A DNA stretch of 64,000 bases. Source: Gammaproteobacteria bacterium. Its GTDB lineage: Bacteria > Pseudomonadota > Gammaproteobacteria > Francisellales > CACEW01. A model generated the notes under the pieces. That model saw only the letters and a list, made by a program, of their open reading frames with translations. It had not been told where the DNA came from and ran no database searches. The translations under genes were made by a program, and so were the position numbers. The stretch's first letter is position 1. Each line of letters starts with the position of its first letter. The stretch lies in assembly GCA_030652335.1 (NCBI GenBank), contig JAUSAW010000007.1:62001-126000 (forward strand), read 5' to 3'. Positions 63,738 to 64,000 of the stretch are shown here, piece by piece.

Positions 63738-64000
63738 ATGAAAAACATTCGTAACTTCTCTGTTATCGCCCATATTGACCATGGTAAATCCACACTTTCG
63801 GACCGTTTTATTCAGTTTTGCGGCGGGCTCTCCGACCGGGAAATGAGCGCCCAAGTTTTAGATTCTATGGATATCGAACGCGAGCGAGGTATTACCATTA
63901 AAGCGCAAAGCGTTTCGCTGGACTATAAGGCGAAAGATGGTCAAATTTATAAACTTAATTTTATCGATACCCCAGGACACGTGGACTTTTCTTATGAAGT
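63738..64000 (+). CDS. lepA: Elongation factor 4 (LepA), 3'-truncated by window edge
   Basis: Ribosome-associated GTPase acting in translation initiation or back-translocation. The first 87 codons are in the window: the P-loop [10 protein letters not shown], the switch I stretch [10 protein letters not shown] and the G3 motif [12 protein letters not shown], all as in LepA, with CGGLSDREM separating it from EF-G. There is no strong Shine-Dalgarno before the ATG. The start is fixed by the family's [12 protein letters not shown] N-terminus. Confidence 0.95.
   Translation, partial: MKNIRNFSVIAHIDHGKSTLSDRFIQFCGGLSDREMSAQVLDSMDIERERGITIKAQSVSLDYKAKDGQIYKLNFIDTPGHVDFSYE

Overview
The window looks like chromosome of an A+T-leaning gammaproteobacterium. 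The housekeeping genes (gltX, cysS, bioC, comF, the 6S RNA/ygfA pair, ygfB-ubiH-ubiI, pmbA, tamAB, ftsK, nadB, recA, yfgM-bamB-der, rluC, dcd, mrp, lepA) are of gammaproteobacterial type. Between them lie many genes typical of host-associated bacteria: giant ankyrin-like proteins, Sel1-repeat proteins, a Fic protein, an F-box-like protein, a PagL-type lipid A deacylase and an Rpn nuclease. That mixture, the lack of a clear LexA box at recA and the absence of recX beside it suggest an intracellular or amoeba-associated member of the Legionellales/Coxiellales. The genus cannot be fixed from this sequence.

Layout. 1-4.4 kb: end of gltX, cysS (with an in-frame palindromic repeat), a small Cys-rich protein and a PBP5-type carboxypeptidase. 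4.5-15.0 kb: two giant paralogues of 1444 and 2002 aa. Each has an N-terminal hydrophobic segment, ankyrin-like modules (one copy and three copies), a mid-protein membrane segment and a coiled coil. Each C-terminus carries two motifs of the HEPN-RNase type, RNxxxH, 171-175 residues apart. 15-23 kb: bioC, comF, a DUF3301 protein, ygfA and 6S RNA, yciA, ygfB, ubiH, ubiI and pmbA. 23-30 kb: a TSUP transporter, tamB, tamA and an OmpR-type two-component pair, all on the minus strand. 30-43 kb: ftsK, an F-box-like repeat protein, Fic, a HIT protein, a 5'-3' exonuclease with nadB, PagL, an APC permease, a J-domain protein and a nucleotidyltransferase-like ankyrin protein. 43-51 kb: recA, yfgM, bamB, der, a small ankyrin-like protein, an MFS transporter, rluC and a HAD phosphatase. 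51-52.9 kb: a 540-bp A+T-rich gap with two perfect DnaA boxes, a small membrane peptide and an Rpn nuclease. 52.9-63.6 kb: dcd and mrp, then a tandemly expanded family of Sel1-repeat proteins with an IS5-type insertion and fragments of a duplicated mrp and a duplicated sel1 gene. lepA begins at the right edge.

Functional links. The core genes fall into recognisable units: ubiquinone hydroxylases with ygfB, the TamA/TamB envelope module, BamB with YfgM and Der, and a kinase/regulator pair with 4-bp overlap. The accessory proteins are mostly repeat scaffolds (ankyrin-like, Sel1) or carry enzymatic motifs associated with host manipulation or toxins (Fic, HEPN, nucleotidyltransferase, F-box-like). 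The strongest candidate for an undescribed system is the giant ankyrin/coiled-coil/double-HEPN pair at 4.5-15.0 kb. The second is the expanding Sel1 cluster, whose shared C-terminal domain of about 300 residues I do not recognise.
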